64,000 bases of DNA from Sarcina sp034439435 (GTDB lineage: Bacteria > Bacillota > Clostridia > Clostridiales > Clostridiaceae), in contig NZ_JAPCKJ010000002.1 of assembly GCF_034439435.1 (NCBI RefSeq), positions 62,001-126,000 on the forward strand, written 5' to 3'. Positions 25,307 to 32,813 of the stretch are shown here, one piece after another (the stretch's first letter is position 1; every line of letters begins with the position of its first letter). Made by a program: the position numbers and the translations under genes. A model generated the notes under the pieces. The model was not told where the DNA came from, made no database searches, and worked only from the letters and a program-made list of their open reading frames with translations.

Positions 25307-26794
25307 ATGAGTCAGGAACAAAATACTAATCTAAAAAGGGGATTAAAATCAAGACATCTTAGTATGATTGCAATGGGTGGAGCCATAGGTACAGGTATTT
25401 TCTTAGCAATGGGAGATACTTTGCATCAAGCAGGTGTTGGAGGAGCTTTTGTAGCTTACGGAGTAATAGGAATAATGGTTTATTTCTTATGTACAAGCTT
25501 AGGAGAAATGGCAACATATATGCCAGAGACAGGTTCCTTTGGAACTTATGCAACAAAATTCGTAGATCCAGCCTTTGGATTTGCTTTAGGATGGAACTAT
25601 TGGTATAACTGGGCTATAACAATAGCAGCAGAGATGGTTGCAGGTTCTTTATTAATGAAATTCTGGTTTCCAAATGTTCCAGCTATGGTATGGAGTGCGT
25701 TATTTTTAGTAATTATATTAGGTCTTAATTTATTATCTGCTAAAGCTTACGGAGAATCAGAATTTTGGTTTGCAGCAGTAAAAGTTGCTACTGTTATTAT
25801 TTTCTTAATTATAGGAGTTCTTATGATATTTGGAATAATAGGAGGAGAAAAAGTAGGCTTTAAAAATTTCTATGCTAATGGTGGTCCATTTATTGGAGGA
25901 GCAAAATCTATATTCATGATTTTCTTAATAGCTGGCTTCTCATTTCAAGGAACTGAGTTAGTAGGGGTTGCCGCTGGAGAAAGTGAAGATCCTGAAAAAA
26001 ATGTACCAAAGGCAGTTAACACAATCTTCTGGAGAATTTTATTATTTTATTTAGGAACAATCTTAGTAATTGGAGCTTTAGTACCTAATGCTCAAGCAGG
26101 AGTAGAAACAAGTGCTTTCACAGTAGTTTTTGAAAAAATAGGGCTAGCTGGTGCGGCATCTGTTATGAATGCAATAATACTTACATCAGTTTTATCAGCT
26201 GGTAACTCAGGAATGTATGCATCTAGTAGAATGCTTTATGCTATGGCTAAAAGTGGAATGGCACCTAAGATATTTCAAAAAACAAATTCTAGAGGAGTGC
26301 CAGTTAATGCAATAATATTAACAACAATAATTGCTAGTTTATGTTTCTTAACAGGTATTTATGCTGAGAATACTGTATATGTATGGCTTGTAGCAGCATC
26401 TGGTTTATCTGGATTTATAGCATGGCTTGGTATTGCAATATGTCACTATAGATTTAGAAGAGCTTATGTAGCACAAAGGAAAGATATGAGTAAATTAGTT
26501 TATAAAGCTAAATTATTTCCACTTGGACCTATAATTGCTTTAATATTATGTGGAATAATCGTTTTAGGACAAGGATATGCTTATTTAGATGTTAGAAATG
26601 GAATAGACTGGGGTGGGTTAATTTCATCATATATAGGAATTCCTTTATTCCTAGGTTTATTTTTCTACTATAAATTTAAACATCATACTAAATTAATAAA
26701 ATTAGAAGATGTTGATTTAAGTAGAGATAATTTTAATTACCATGAATTAGAAGATGTTGATTTACCTTTAGAAGAATTTAAAGATGTTTATTAA
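25307..26794 (+). CDS. lysP: Lysine-specific amino acid permease
   Basis: A 495-aa APC-superfamily (AAT family) permease with about 12 membrane helices. The first helix motif GGAIGTGIFLAMGDTLHQAG and the FQGTELVGVAAGESEDPEKNVPKA stretch are typical of LysP. The lysine riboswitch directly upstream fixes the substrate prediction. The C-terminus is cytoplasmic and has a duplicated LEDVDL acidic motif. It is monocistronic, with ribosome site AAGGAGG. Confidence 0.93.
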   Translation: MSQEQNTNLKRGLKSRHLSMIAMGGAIGTGIFLAMGDTLHQAGVGGAFVAYGVIGIMVYFLCTSLGEMATYMPETGSFGTYATKFVDPAFGFALGWNYWYNWAITIAAEMVAGSLLMKFWFPNVPAMVWSALFLVIILGLNLLSAKAYGESEFWFAAVKVATVIIFLIIGVLMIFGIIGGEKVGFKNFYANGGPFIGGAKSIFMIFLIAGFSFQGTELVGVAAGESEDPEKNVPKAVNTIFWRILLFYLGTILVIGALVPNAQAGVETSAFTVVFEKIGLAGAASVMNAIILTSVLSAGNSGMYASSRMLYAMAKSGMAPKIFQKTNSRGVPVNAIILTTIIASLCFLTGIYAENTVYVWLVAASGLSGFIAWLGIAICHYRFRRAYVAQRKDMSKLVYKAKLFPLGPIIALILCGIIVLGQGYAYLDVRNGIDWGGLISSYIGIPLFLGLFFYYKFKHHTKLIKLEDVDLSRDNFNYHELEDVDLPLEEFKDVY

Positions 26795-26825
26795 TTAAAG
26801 GGAATTTTAAATAGTATACAATTTC

Positions 26826-26857
26826 AAAAAGAGTCTATTACAAATAGGCTCTTTTTT
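26826..26857 (+). terminator. lysP terminator
   Basis: The stem is AAAAAGAGTCTATT / AATAGGCTCTTTTTT. Confidence 0.85.
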
Positions 26858-26902
26858 ATTAGGTTTTATTTAAAGGTGGAGTAGAGAAGTGTATAATTTT
26901 AA

Positions 26903-26948
26903 AAAAGAGACAGTATTTTAATTAAATAAAATACTGCCTCTTTTATTT
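26903..26948 (-). terminator. Threonine deaminase gene terminator
   Basis: The stem is AAAAGAGACAGTATTTTA / TAAAATACTGCCTCTTTT (one G-C/A mismatch) with a minus-strand T tract. Confidence 0.85.
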
Positions 26949-26953
26949 TCTTA

Positions 26954-28153
26954 CTAATAAATTTGTTTAATTACATAGCTTTGATCAGTTAAAGCCTTTT
27001 TAATTTCAGCAATATGAGAATGACCATTAGTTTCTAAGGTTATTTCTATAACCATATTTTTAAGCGCATCTGTTGCCTTAAAATTATTGTGTTCAAGTTT
27101 TACTATATTAGCATTTACGTCTGTAAGTATTTTTGAAATTCTAAAAATTTGTCCTGGCTTATGAGGAACTTCTAAGCTAAATCCAAAAAGTCTACCTTTA
27201 GAAACTAAAGCGCTATTTATTAATGAGGTTATGGTAACCATATCTATGTTACCACCACTTATTATTGATACTATATTTTTATCTTTAAAATTCAATTTAG
27301 AAGAGGCAGCTAAAGAAACAGCTCCTGAAGCTTCAGCTAAAAGTTTGTGCTTTTCACTTAAGGTAAAGAAAGCTTCAACTATTTCATGGTCTGAAACTGT
27401 TATTATATCATCTACATATTCTTTTATGAAATTAAAGGTTAAATCACCAGGTTTTTTTACAGCAATACCATCTGCAATTGTATCTACAGATTTTAAATTG
27501 ATTATTTCTCCTGATTTAAAACTTTGTTCCATAGCATTAGCACCTTCAGCTTGAACTCCTATTATTTTTACATTAGGATTTAATTCCTTAGCAGCTAAAG
27601 AGACTCCACTTATAAGACCACCTCCACCAATTGGACAAAGAATAACATCTACATCTTTTAAATCTTCGAAAATTTCTAAAGCTACAGTACCTTGACCATA
27701 TATTACATCGATGTCATTAAATGGATGTATAAATAAAGTACCTTCTTCTTCTTCTATTCTTTTAGCTTCGTTAAAAGCATCATCATATACATATCCTGAT
27801 AAAACAACATTTCCACCTAAATCTTTTGTAGATTGAATTTTTAATAGAGGAGTTGTTTTAGGCATTACTATTGTTGATTTAACACTTGCTTGAGAAGCGG
27901 CAAAAGCTACACCTTGAGCATGATTCCCAGCAGAAGAACATACAACGCCTCTTGCTTTTTCTTTCTCTGATAAGGATCTTATCTTATTTAATGCGCCTCT
28001 AATTTTATAAGCACCTGTTAATTGTAAGTTTTCACATTTCATATACACTTGATTCTCAGATTTCCTTGAGAATACCTCACTATATATTAAAGGTGTTTTT
28101 ATAACTATATCTTCTATATTCTTTTTTGCTTTAATAATTTTTTCTAAATACAA
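26954..28153 (-). CDS. ilvA: Threonine ammonia-lyase with one ACT domain
   Basis: A PLP enzyme that deaminates threonine to 2-oxobutyrate. The start appears to be TTG at 28153 (399 aa), well spaced from GAGGTGA; the GTG at 28162 is part of that site. The PLP lysine is Lys50 in LTGAYKIRGA, with SSAGNHAQG and GGGGLISG phosphate loops. A single C-terminal ACT domain (about 325-399) suggests allosteric control and matches the shorter ilvA/tdcB-type subfamily. No other branched-chain genes are adjacent, so a catabolic role is equally possible. Confidence 0.92.
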   Translation of the reverse strand: MYLEKIIKAKKNIEDIVIKTPLIYSEVFSRKSENQVYMKCENLQLTGAYKIRGALNKIRSLSEKEKARGVVCSSAGNHAQGVAFAASQASVKSTIVMPKTTPLLKIQSTKDLGGNVVLSGYVYDDAFNEAKRIEEEEGTLFIHPFNDIDVIYGQGTVALEIFEDLKDVDVILCPIGGGGLISGVSLAAKELNPNVKIIGVQAEGANAMEQSFKSGEIINLKSVDTIADGIAVKKPGDLTFNFIKEYVDDIITVSDHEIVEAFFTLSEKHKLLAEASGAVSLAASSKLNFKDKNIVSIISGGNIDMVTITSLINSALVSKGRLFGFSLEVPHKPGQIFRISKILTDVNANIVKLEHNNFKATDALKNMVIEITLETNGHSHIAEIKKALTDQSYVIKQIY

Positions 28154-28275
28154 AATAATCACCTCTCATTTATGTAAACCTTTTATATATTAATTATAAC
28201 AAACAAAAATAATTTTTTACAGAGAATATTTTTTGAAAATACATGCAAAATAATAGTAAAGGAAGGTGATAATTT

Positions 28276-28494
28276 ATGTCAGATTCTATAGTTAAAGTAA
28301 AAAAGAATAGTAGTGGAGAAATTACAGATTACGTTTTAAGTAACGGAAAAACTGTTTCTAAAGCTGAAGGTGTAAGACTTGCAGAAGAGGGAATGATTGA
28401 TGGTGTTATAATTTCTCATTCTAAAAAAGGTGAAGCTTATTTAAGAAGTATCCCTGATGGAAAAGAAAGTAATAACCTAGACGAATTATCATAA
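28276..28494 (+). CDS. DUF3892 domain protein (72 aa)
   Basis: A 72-aa protein covering a complete DUF3892 domain: VKKNSSGEITDYVLSNGK, SKAEGVRLAEEGMIDGVI and the C-terminal SIPDGKESNNLDELS. The function of this family is not established. The ribosome site is AAGGAAGGTGA. It is single, with a long hairpin terminator. Confidence 0.85.
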   Translation: MSDSIVKVKKNSSGEITDYVLSNGKTVSKAEGVRLAEEGMIDGVIISHSKKGEAYLRSIPDGKESNNLDELS

Positions 28495-28511
28495 TTACAT
28501 CTTTATAGTAT

Positions 28512-28566
28512 AAGAAAACAAAAGGATGATAACAAGAATATAGTTAACTTCCTTTTGTTTTCTTAT
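28512..28566 (+). terminator. DUF3892 gene terminator
   Basis: The stem is AAGAAAACAAAAGGA / TCCTTTTGTTTTCTT, 15 bp, with a 23-base loop. Confidence 0.8.
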
Positions 28567-28670
28567 TAATATCTAAAAACGATATTAGAATAGTGAGAAA
28601 TTTGAATATATATTTGTAATGTAAGAAATATTACGTTTTTTTAATCTCGTCATGTATATTATTTTGGAAA

Positions 28671-28730
28671 TTGGTCATAATTAAAATATATCAATCGATA
28701 TTGGTCATAATTAAAATATATCAATCGATA
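28671..28730 (+). repeat. Two perfect tandem 30-bp repeats
   Basis: The unit begins TTGGTCATAATTAAA and ends ATATATCAATCGATA; 28671-28700 and 28701-28730 are identical. They lie about 280 bp upstream of the tyrosine recombinase gene. They could be iteron-like binding sites or a slippage duplication. Confidence 0.8.
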
Positions 28731-28738
28731 TTGTTATT

Positions 28739-28772
28739 GTATTACATGTATATGTATTACTTAATGTATTAC
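28739..28772 (+). promoter_or_regulatory. Three GTATTAC motifs upstream of the recombinase gene
   Basis: GTATTAC occurs at 28739, 28754 and 28766 within 34 bp. The same heptamer is duplicated in the promoter of the RHH/coiled-coil protein gene (32680-32719), which suggests a common DNA-binding protein. Confidence 0.5.
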
Positions 28773-28916
28773 GATTTGATAATATATAATCGTTCTTTGA
28801 TTTGAAGAATTGAATTAAGAATTAAAACCACAAACTATGGTTCAAACACAACTAAAAATTTATTTTAAAGTTGTTTTTAAAATACAAATATGAATTTCTT
28901 AAAATACCCCTAATTT

Positions 28917-28950
28917 ATAACTTCGCTAAATATACATTTAGCGAAGTTAT
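28917..28950. other. 34-bp lox-like palindrome beside a tyrosine recombinase gene
   Basis: It is a perfect 15-bp inverted repeat with a 4-base centre. Parsed as 13-8-13 it has arms ATAACTTCGCTAA and TTAGCGAAGTTAT around ATATACAT. The outer nine bases of each arm equal those of phage P1 loxP, and 26 of the 34 positions agree with loxP. It lies 64 bp before the recombinase start. It is followed by TGCGTTTTTT, so it might also serve as a terminator or attenuator. Confidence 0.5.
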
Positions 28951-29013
28951 TGCGTTTTTTAAGTAAATATGCTACAATATAGTCATATCAAGGCTTTGAA
29001 AGGATTTTAGACT

Positions 29014-30366
29014 ATGAATAATAAACAAAATCAATTCGAAAATTTTCAATACTCACAGGAAATCAAAGAATTACTCAATATAAATTTAAGTAATGATGAT
29101 TTAACTAATCTAGATCATATATATAACTATTACGATTCTCAAAATATTCAACGTGACTACGAAGATTTAATTGAAGATATTTATATTTTAATCTTTAAAA
29201 GAAATCTAAGTAATACAGAATTGGCAGATATATATAAGATTAATCAAAGAATAATAAAAAGATGGATAAAAGAACTTGGGATGGACAAGCTCTTAGAGGT
29301 AGAAAAGGACATCAATTCTGTTGAAAAATCAAATTTTAAAAATGAATTAAACGATGAATCATACAAAAATAAAAATCTTAAATTTGATTTTTTAGAGAAA
29401 TCGAGATATCCAAAACGAGTTATGGAGTTCCTAAATTACCTAGAAAATGTAAAAGGTAAATCTTTGAATACAATAAAAGGATACTCTGTTGATTTAGGAT
29501 TATTTTTTAAATTTTTAAAAGTATATAAAGGTTTAGAAAATAATATTGAATTAGAAAAAATCGAAGAAGTTGAAATTTCTGAGTTAAGTGATAATTTTAT
29601 AAAAGACATAACCTTATCTGATATATATGCATTTTTGGCTTTTTTAGAAAAGGTAAGAAATAATAGCGCTTATGCAAGAGCAAGAAAGGTTGCTACATTA
29701 AAGTCTTTCTTTAAGTTTTTAAATTCAAAAATAAAAATAATAGATGAAAATCCAACTGTAGAACTAGAATCACCTAAAATAAATAAAAGACACCCAGTTT
29801 ATTTGACTTTAGATCAAAGTATAACTGTATTGAATTCGATGGATCAAACAAATAAAAACTATCATAGAGATTACTGCATACTTACTTTATTTTTGAACTG
29901 CGGAATGAGATTATCTGAGCTTTGTAACATACAAATAGAAAAAATAAAAGGAGATACCTTAACTATCATAGGTAAAGGTAACAAAGAAAGAACTGTATAT
30001 TTAAATGAGGCTTCGATTTCTGCTATAGATAGTTATTTAAAAAACAGAAATGATTCAAAAGCTACGGAAGAAGCTAAAAAATATCTATTTTTATCTAGTA
30101 AATATAGACCTATAAATAAAAGAAGTGTTGAAATGTTAGTTAAAAAACATATAGAAAATGCAGGGTTTAAAGATCAAAAATATACCCCTCATAAACTTAG
30201 ACACACAGCTGCTACGCTAATGTATAAGTATGGAAATGTAGATATAAGAAGCTTGCAGAATATCTTAGGGCACGAAAATATTTCTACCACTCAAATTTAT
30301 ACCCATGTAGATGATGAAACTCTAAGAAAAGCTGTTAACACTAACCCTTTAGCTAATATTAAATAG
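29014..30366 (+). CDS. Tyrosine recombinase with N-terminal HTH extension
   Basis: A 450-aa integrase-family recombinase. Residues 1-125 form an extra domain with an HTH-like segment (about 63-88, NLSNTELADIYKINQRIIKRW). The SAM-like core-binding domain is at about 131-240 and the catalytic domain at 260-445. All catalytic residues are present: R299 (CGMRLSEL), K321, H393 and R396 (HKLRH), H420 (LGH) and Tyr429 (TTQIYTHV). The catalytic half resembles XerC/XerD, but the protein is about 150 aa longer. No phage or integron genes are adjacent, so it may act on a resident site, perhaps the neighbouring palindrome. Confidence 0.88.
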   Translation: MNNKQNQFENFQYSQEIKELLNINLSNDDLTNLDHIYNYYDSQNIQRDYEDLIEDIYILIFKRNLSNTELADIYKINQRIIKRWIKELGMDKLLEVEKDINSVEKSNFKNELNDESYKNKNLKFDFLEKSRYPKRVMEFLNYLENVKGKSLNTIKGYSVDLGLFFKFLKVYKGLENNIELEKIEEVEISELSDNFIKDITLSDIYAFLAFLEKVRNNSAYARARKVATLKSFFKFLNSKIKIIDENPTVELESPKINKRHPVYLTLDQSITVLNSMDQTNKNYHRDYCILTLFLNCGMRLSELCNIQIEKIKGDTLTIIGKGNKERTVYLNEASISAIDSYLKNRNDSKATEEAKKYLFLSSKYRPINKRSVEMLVKKHIENAGFKDQKYTPHKLRHTAATLMYKYGNVDIRSLQNILGHENISTTQIYTHVDDETLRKAVNTNPLANIK

Positions 30367-30411
30367 TTTAATTTGGTTAGATTTTATATCTAAAAATCTG
30401 AAATTATAAAG

Positions 30412-30453
30412 AAAATACGGGTATAGAACATATGTTCTATATCCGTATTTTTA
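30412..30453. terminator. Terminator containing a perfect SOS-box-like palindrome
   Basis: The long hairpin AAAATACGG ... CCGTATTTT contains TATAGAACATATGTTCTATA (30422-30441). It lies between the convergent recombinase and Cys-cluster genes. The central GAACATATGTTC matches the Gram-positive LexA operator. Confidence 0.8.
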
Positions 30454-30471
30454 GCACTTTTATCTATAAAA

Positions 30472-30861
30472 CTACTCTTTTATTTTTAGTTTTCTAACGC
30501 CTGGGAATATTTCTTCTGTCATTTCTTCCATTGTTAAATCATCATTTAAATCTATGTCTTCAAGATATTCTATATGATCAAAAGCATCTTCGTATTCATC
30601 TTGCTTCGCTAAATACTCTTCCCAAGTTTCTGTTGTAAGTTCTTCTTCAACATTATCATCTATTTCTTCTTGCTCTTCTTCAGAAAGTTTCTTAAGAGCT
30701 TCTTCTATTTTTTTATTTTCCTCAACTTCTTTTGCTATATCAGCTATTTTTATAGCTTTTGTATCTACTCCTTGCATCTCTAAACAATCACCGCAATTGT
30801 CGCAAATTTTTCCGTTATATACATCACAATAATCATCGTTGTTAAATTCTTTTTTATCCAT
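30472..30861 (-). CDS. Acidic protein with N-terminal Cys cluster, function unknown
   Basis: The ATG at 30861 (129 aa) follows GAGGTGA; an upstream in-frame ATG would add 21 basic residues without a ribosome site. Near the N-terminus are four cysteines, C12, C20, C23 and C26 (YCDVYNGKICDNCGDC), able to bind zinc or an Fe-S cluster. The remaining sequence is very acidic and helical (KKLSEEEQEEIDDNVEEELTTETWEEY). It is divergent from lexA and shares its regulatory region. The family is not recognised by name. Confidence 0.7.
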   Translation of the reverse strand: MDKKEFNNDDYCDVYNGKICDNCGDCLEMQGVDTKAIKIADIAKEVEENKKIEEALKKLSEEEQEEIDDNVEEELTTETWEEYLAKQDEYEDAFDHIEYLEDIDLNDDLTMEEMTEEIFPGVRKLKIKE

Positions 30862-31032
30862 AAAGTCACCTCTTATTTTCAAAATCCATCTTTCCATTAT
30901 AACAAATAAGTTAATTTTTATCAAATAAGACTCTTTTTATCCTTAAAAGTATATCTACTCTCTTTCTTTTTTATAGAAAATAGAAGTTAAATTTTCTCTT
31001 TTAAAAATCCTTTTATAATTTTATAGATATGA

Positions 31033-31071
31033 GAACATAAGTTTGCTATGTTGCTATTCATATGGTATAAT
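31033..31071 (+). promoter_or_regulatory. lexA promoter with overlapping SOS box
   Basis: The -35 TTGCTA (31043-31048) and -10 TATAAT (31066-31071) are spaced 17 bp. GAACATAAGTTTGC (31033-31046) resembles the GAAC-N4-GTTC LexA operator and overlaps the -35, which fits autorepression. It may also affect the divergent Cys-cluster gene. Confidence 0.7.
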
Positions 31072-31101
31072 ATTACCAAAGAATCGTGAGGTGCAATTAC
31101 T

Positions 31102-31713
31102 ATGATAGTTAAGGAAAGTTCAGATAAACAAACTCAAATATATAATTTTTTAGTTGAATTTACAAAGTCAAAGGGGTATCCACCTTCAGTTAGGGAGATA
31201 TGTCAAGCTGTTAGCTTGAAATCAACTTCAACTGTTCATGGACATTTAAAAAGATTGGAAAAAAAAGGATTAATATATAGGGATCCAACTAAACCGAGAG
31301 CTTTAGAAATAGTGGAATTATCTACTGAAGAAAAAGAGCTTATAGACATTCCTATTATAGGAAAAGTTACTGCTGGTATGCCTATTTTAGCTACAGAAAA
31401 TATAGAAGATATGTTTCAAATTCCTATAAACTACGTTAAGCATAATAATGAATTATTTATTTTAAAAGTTACTGGAGACAGTATGATAGAATGTGGAATA
31501 TTAGATGGTGATTTGGCAATAATAGAGCAAAAAAACATAGCTTCAAATGGTGATATAGTTGTGGCTTTAATAGAAAATGAAGCAACCATAAAAAGATTCT
31601 TTAAAGAAAATGGATTTATAAGGCTTCAACCAGAAAACAAAAATTATGAACCTATAATAGTTCCAGACTGTTCTGTTTTAGGTAAATTAGTAGGAATATA
31701 TAGAGCGTATTAA
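31102..31713 (+). CDS. lexA: SOS repressor LexA
   Basis: The SOS response repressor: it binds SOS boxes and cleaves itself when RecA is activated. The 203-aa length is normal. The N-terminal winged helix spans about 1-68 (YPPSVREICQAVSLKSTSTVHGHL). The cleavage bond is Ala91-Gly92 (VTAGMP), and the catalytic dyad is Ser127 (GDSMIECGILDGD) and Lys164 (ATIKRF). The promoter has an overlapping SOS box. Confidence 0.97.
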   Translation: MIVKESSDKQTQIYNFLVEFTKSKGYPPSVREICQAVSLKSTSTVHGHLKRLEKKGLIYRDPTKPRALEIVELSTEEKELIDIPIIGKVTAGMPILATENIEDMFQIPINYVKHNNELFILKVTGDSMIECGILDGDLAIIEQKNIASNGDIVVALIENEATIKRFFKENGFIRLQPENKNYEPIIVPDCSVLGKLVGIYRAY

Positions 31714-31714
31714 T

Positions 31715-31750
31715 AAAAAAAGAAAGCATCATTTGGTGCTTTCTTTTTTT
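31715..31750. terminator. Bidirectional terminator
   Basis: The stem is AAAAAAAGAAAGCA / TGCTTTCTTTTTTT between lexA and the convergent coiled-coil gene. Confidence 0.88.
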
Positions 31751-31753
31751 ATT

Positions 31754-32671
31754 TTAGGAGTTTAATTTGTTTTCTAAAACTTCTTTTTCGTGTTTTAAAG
31801 TTCTTATATCTAATTCTAAGCTCTTCTTTTCTAAATCTAACTTATTATCAAATGCCTCTCTAAGCTTCTTAGACTCTTTTTCCAACATTTTAGAGTATTT
31901 ATCCTCTAATAGCTCTAATTCTTTCTTGTGGTCCTTTCTCATGGCTTCTATAAGCTTTCTATAAGATTCCATCTCTTCCTTATAAGAATTTTCTTTTTCT
32001 ACATAGAAATCTATTCTTTCTTTAAAAGAGTTTTTTTCTAATTCTAAAGCTTTTATATGAGATTTTTGTTCTTTTATAGAATCTCTTTCCTCTTCTAACC
32101 TTCTTTTTAACTCTTCATTTTCCTCTTTTAAAGATTCTAAAGGTTTTAGAGATGCTATTTCTTCCTTGTTTTTTTCTATTAAATCATAGTTTCTAGATAC
32201 TAATTGAGATAAAGTACTCTTATCCTTTTCTAATGCTTTAATAGTTTCTTTAAGTTCTTCAACTTCCTTTGTTTTAGCTCTAAGTTCTTCTTTTAAAGTC
32301 TTATCTCTTTCTATAAACTCTTCTTCTCTTTTTTGTAGTCTCTCTATGGTTACATCTTTTATGGAAAGTTTCTTTACAAACTCCTCTTCTGCTCTTTTCC
32401 CTGCATCCTCACTCATTTGAAGAGATGTTAAGAATAATTGATTTATCTTATTTAAATAATCTTGGAAAGATTCTATTTCTAATTTTCTTTCTATTAATGT
32501 TGATTTAGAATTCTCTAATTCGTATAAAGATATTAAAGCATCTAGACATTGTCCTTGGTTACCAAATTCATCAGATGCTATTTTTTTAAATTTATCGAAA
32601 GTTTCTTCAGTGACTCTGAAGCTTTTTACCTTTAATTCTTTGTTTCTACTCTCTTCCAAAACTATGTCCAC
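31754..32671 (-). CDS. RHH-like DNA-binding protein with long coiled coil
   Basis: A 305-aa protein. Residues about 12-55 (LKVKSFRVTEETFDKFKKIASDEF...CLDALISLYE) look like a ribbon-helix-helix domain: one strand followed by two helices. Residues about 65-305 are almost continuous heptad-rich coiled coil (KREEEFIERDKTLKEELRAK...). It could be a DNA-binding structural or partition-like protein resembling KfrA in layout. The start is either the GTG at 32671 or the TTG at 32659; both have a ribosome site. The promoter carries two ATTACGTATTACAA repeats, suggesting autoregulation. Function is inferred. Confidence 0.7.
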   Translation of the reverse strand: MDIVLEESRNKELKVKSFRVTEETFDKFKKIASDEFGNQGQCLDALISLYELENSKSTLIERKLEIESFQDYLNKINQLFLTSLQMSEDAGKRAEEEFVKKLSIKDVTIERLQKREEEFIERDKTLKEELRAKTKEVEELKETIKALEKDKSTLSQLVSRNYDLIEKNKEEIASLKPLESLKEENEELKRRLEEERDSIKEQKSHIKALELEKNSFKERIDFYVEKENSYKEEMESYRKLIEAMRKDHKKELELLEDKYSKMLEKESKKLREAFDNKLDLEKKSLELDIRTLKHEKEVLENKLNS

Positions 32672-32679
32672 CTTTCTCC

Positions 32680-32719
32680 TTGTAATACGTAATGTAATTG
32701 TATATTTGTAATACGTAAT
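32680..32719 (-). promoter_or_regulatory. Duplicated ATTACGTATTACAA operator-like sites
   Basis: On the minus strand the 14-mer ATTACGTATTACAA occurs twice with a 26-bp period (32693-32680 and 32719-32706). The proximal copy abuts the AAGGAG ribosome site of the coiled-coil gene. Each copy contains the GTATTAC heptamer seen upstream of the recombinase. Confidence 0.6.
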
Positions 32720-32769
32720 AATAACGCTGTATTAATTATACAATATTAAAGTAATTTATTCCATAAAAA

Positions 32770-32803
32770 AACACCTTAAGTTATAAAAACTTAAAGTGTT
32801 TAG
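32770..32803 (-). terminator. Terminator of the Met gamma-lyase-like gene
   Basis: The stem AACACCTTAAGTT / AACTTAAAGTGTT has a minus-strand T run. Confidence 0.8.
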
Positions 32804-32813
32804 AGTTAAAATC

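Noticed and set aside
28671..28730. Possible CRISPR array
   Set aside because: There are only two adjacent copies with no spacer between them and no cas genes; it is a tandem duplication.
29014..30366. Integrase as evidence for a prophage or genomic island
   Set aside because: No phage structural, lysis or excision genes and no tRNA are nearby, and the flanks are housekeeping genes.
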